Made by a program: the position numbers and the translations under genes. 7,316 nucleotides of DNA, taken from positions 1-7,316 of the forward strand of contig JAAFKL010000444.1 in assembly GCA_021399405.1 (NCBI GenBank), in the 5' to 3' direction. Below the pieces are notes generated by a model. It saw only the letters and a list, made by a program, of their open reading frames with translations. It was not told the DNA's origin and searched no databases. Origin of the DNA: Candidatus Heimdallarchaeota archaeon. GTDB lineage: Archaea; Asgardarchaeota; Heimdallarchaeia; Heimdallarchaeales; Kariarchaeaceae. Each line of letters opens with the position of its first letter. Positions within the stretch are counted from its first letter, which is position 1. Of the stretch, positions 6,095 to 7,316 are shown piece by piece.

Positions 6095-6829
6095 ATGGAC
6101 AATGAAGATTCCTCCAAAAAGGAGAATGCAAGTGATACTTCTAGTTCATTAAAAAATAAAAAACCAATAAATTCAGATGATCTTAGTAAAAGAATCAGCA
6201 ATTTTGGGAATAAAGTTAATGCGTTTATTGAAGAATTAAGGTCTACTGGTGAGACGGTGTTTGCCAGTGACACTAAGAAGACAAAAATTGTTGAAAATCA
6301 TGATGATATTGTTGAATCCTTGTTAGAAGGACATATTGATGACGATTTGAACTTGATTGATAATAAAATCGAGGAGCATTTGGAAAATCAAATCCTAGAG
6401 TTGACTAATAAGATAACTGAATTAAATGAGGAAAATTCGAAATTAAAACAAGAAATAGTCAATTTACAGCTTGAAATTCATACGGTTGCAAAACATGCAG
6501 ATAATTCGGAAACACTCACTGTAGACAATATACAAACTGAGGAGAATGTGCACGAAATCAAAGAAGTTAATATATTAAATTATTATAATCCTGAACATTG
6601 GGATCGTTTAATACAACTCAACAATGAAGATAAGTTAACTCTACGAATTTTAGAAATTCTCCAAGCAGAAGAAAAATTGCAATTAATTATTTTAGCTTTA
6701 ATGCTTGAAGCAGATCCTTCAGATATCTTAGGAGTTATGAGAAACCTTCAAGATATAGGTGTAGTTGATTTAGGATATAAAACAAAGGGTGGCTTGAATC
6801 CCATGATTACATTAATCAAACATTTTTAA
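6095..6829 (+). CDS. Leucine-zipper coiled-coil protein with winged-helix-like C-terminus
   Basis: The 244-residue protein starts with a polar, low-complexity, probably disordered tail (about 1-30), then acidic helical segments. A textbook leucine zipper spans about 93-133: Leu96, Leu103, Leu110, Leu117, Leu124 and Val131 are spaced by seven. Ile100, Ile107, Asn114, Ile121 and Ile128 fill the other core position. A single buried Asn in that position is known from dimeric parallel zippers such as GCN4. Residues about 177-240 fit a winged helix: LTLRILEILQAEEKL, a hydrophobic helix two, 'DPSDILGVMRNLQDIGVVDLGY' as recognition helix and wing. It is therefore probably a dimeric, cytoplasmic DNA-associated or adaptor protein; the family is unrecognised. 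The zipper precedes rather than follows the putative DNA-binding fold, and no basic region abuts it, so this is not a bZIP. The stop is five bases from the convergent zinc-ribbon gene. Confidence 0.78.
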   Translation: MDNEDSSKKENASDTSSSLKNKKPINSDDLSKRISNFGNKVNAFIEELRSTGETVFASDTKKTKIVENHDDIVESLLEGHIDDDLNLIDNKIEEHLENQILELTNKITELNEENSKLKQEIVNLQLEIHTVAKHADNSETLTVDNIQTEENVHEIKEVNILNYYNPEHWDRLIQLNNEDKLTLRILEILQAEEKLQLIILALMLEADPSDILGVMRNLQDIGVVDLGYKTKGGLNPMITLIKHF

Positions 6830-6834
6830 GCAAA

Positions 6835-7170
6835 TTAAGTATAAAATCCAACCATAAAAATTAAGAAAAATATTATAAGAAAAATATACATCCAATAAGT
6901 ATCTCCACCTTCCTTTTGGTTTCGCTGTCTATTTGCAATTACATCATCATCATCCTCAAGAATCCTTCCAGTCACATTTCGGGTCTGAAATAGCCCATGA
7001 GCTGTCGTGTCAACTAGATTAGATTGCTTATCTGTATTTACATCCACCATTACGTCGAGCTCCATACAACATTGGTTACAGAATTCTTTCTCCAATGGTT
7101 GCTCATTAAAACAGACACCACAGTATCCGGCTTCAATTTCACGAGAGCAATTGAGACAAGCTTTACTCAT
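6835..7170 (-). CDS. Small zinc-ribbon, tail-anchored membrane protein
   Basis: The 111-residue protein has three CxxC pairs at Cys5/Cys8, Cys17/Cys20 and Cys31/Cys34, plus Cys35. The first two form a compact zinc-ribbon-type site (CLNC...CGVC). The third could pair with another chain, or be a half-site left from a second ribbon. A polar linker with an acidic patch (EDDDD, about 72-76) follows. One hydrophobic helix (about 92-110) ends the protein within two residues of the terminus. There is no signal peptide, so the topology should be tail-anchored with the zinc domain in the cytoplasm. Tail-anchored zinc-ribbon proteins are common but poorly understood in archaea, and no specific function can be given. 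The ATG is the natural start because it directly precedes the first Cys pair. A hairpin lies 27-52 bases upstream of the start. Confidence 0.8.
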   Translation of the reverse strand: MSKACLNCSREIEAGYCGVCFNEQPLEKEFCNQCCMELDVMVDVNTDKQSNLVDTTAHGLFQTRNVTGRILEDDDDVIANRQRNQKEGGDTYWMYIFLIIFFLIFMVGFYT

Positions 7171-7196
7171 AATATACTTTAATTAATCCTGCAATA

Positions 7197-7222
7197 AATA
7201 CACTAGCTCTCGAGGGTGTATT
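7197..7222. promoter_or_regulatory. Strong inverted repeat upstream of the zinc-ribbon gene
   Basis: AATACACT (7197-7204) pairs with GGTGTATT (7215-7222): seven Watson-Crick pairs and one G-U, with the ten-base loop AGCTCTCGAG between. If the gene's promoter is the A/T box at about 7241-7254, transcription starts near 7220 and this hairpin forms the very 5' end of the leader. If the box near 7192-7199 is used, the repeat overlaps the promoter like an operator. On the plus strand it is followed, 18 bases later, by a seven-T run (7241-7247), so it could also help terminate rightward transcription. Confidence 0.4.
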
Positions 7223-7240
7223 ATCAGTTATGACACTCTA

Positions 7241-7254
7241 TTTTTTTAATTAAT
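7241..7254 (-). promoter_or_regulatory. Candidate TATA-like box for the zinc-ribbon gene
   Basis: On the minus strand the stretch reads TTAATTAAAAAAA. It lies about 70-84 bases before the ATG and would give a leader of about 50 bases. A nearer, weaker A/T motif at 7192-7199 would instead make the mRNA nearly leaderless, so the choice is open. Confidence 0.25.
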
Positions 7255-7316
7255 AACGATATCTTGTGGAAAATTTTATGTGATTAATAACTGCGGTTAG
7301 CTCGGCCTATACGTAA

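Noticed and set aside
5920..6273. Minus-strand open frame of 117 codons over the start of the leucine-zipper gene
   Set aside because: It runs antisense to a well-supported gene, has leucine/serine-rich composition expected from the reverse of its low-complexity N-terminus, and crosses both divergent promoters.
6095..6829. bZIP-type transcription factor
   Set aside because: The zipper is not preceded by a basic DNA-contact region; residues before it are acidic. The winged-helix-like part is C-terminal.
7291..7316. Start of a tRNA gene (TTAGCTCGGCC resembles the TAGCTC of tRNA positions 8-13)
   Set aside because: The D-loop GG is missing, no matching D-stem 3' strand follows before the edge, and the remainder is outside the window.
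1..7316. Defence island, CRISPR array or mobile element
   Set aside because: No repeat-spacer pattern, transposase, recombinase, nuclease or terminal inverted repeats were seen on either strand.

Overview
The window is AT-rich (roughly one third G+C by eye) and looks archaeal. Most starts lack a convincing Shine-Dalgarno sequence, TATA-like A/T boxes lie a short way upstream of several starts, and GTG and TTG starts occur. The best taxonomic hint is a 628-residue protein with a longin/roadblock-type domain at each end of a helical-repeat core. Domains of this fold are greatly expanded in Asgard archaea, so I read the source as probably an Asgard (Heimdall/Loki-like) archaeon. This is inference: no rRNA or universal marker gene is present.

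Layout, left to right. Positions 1-160 carry no convincing reading frame but fold into nested and branched helices, followed by a T-rich run, and look like an undescribed structured RNA. Next is a small single-domain cupin (258-626, +). It converges on a 616-residue protein of unknown family (639-2489, -). Upstream of that on the same strand is an exported, C-terminally membrane-anchored DOMON/CBM9-like protein (2639-3400, -). A 132-bp divergent promoter region separates it from the longin-repeat-longin protein (3533-5419, +). That gene converges on a regulator with a ribbon-helix-helix-like N-terminus and a winged-helix C-terminus (5430-5900, -). A 194-bp divergent region holding two copies of the palindrome AATCGATT leads to a leucine-zipper protein with a winged-helix-like C-terminus (6095-6829, +). 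Last is a small zinc-ribbon, tail-anchored membrane protein (6835-7170, -), whose upstream region contains a strong hairpin. The final 30 bases are locally GC-richer and are cut by the window edge.

Strand alternates almost gene by gene, and the convergent gaps are only 5-12 bp. Most genes are therefore probably transcribed singly, and no long operon ties them together. By content the set has two themes. One is membrane or surface and scaffold proteins (longin-repeat protein, tail-anchored zinc ribbon, anchored DOMON protein). The other is DNA-binding regulators (two winged-helix proteins, one apparently positioned to control itself and its divergent neighbour). Nothing resembles a mobile element, CRISPR array or known defence locus. 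The most noteworthy items are the structured RNA, the double-longin scaffold, and the repeated palindrome between the two regulator genes.
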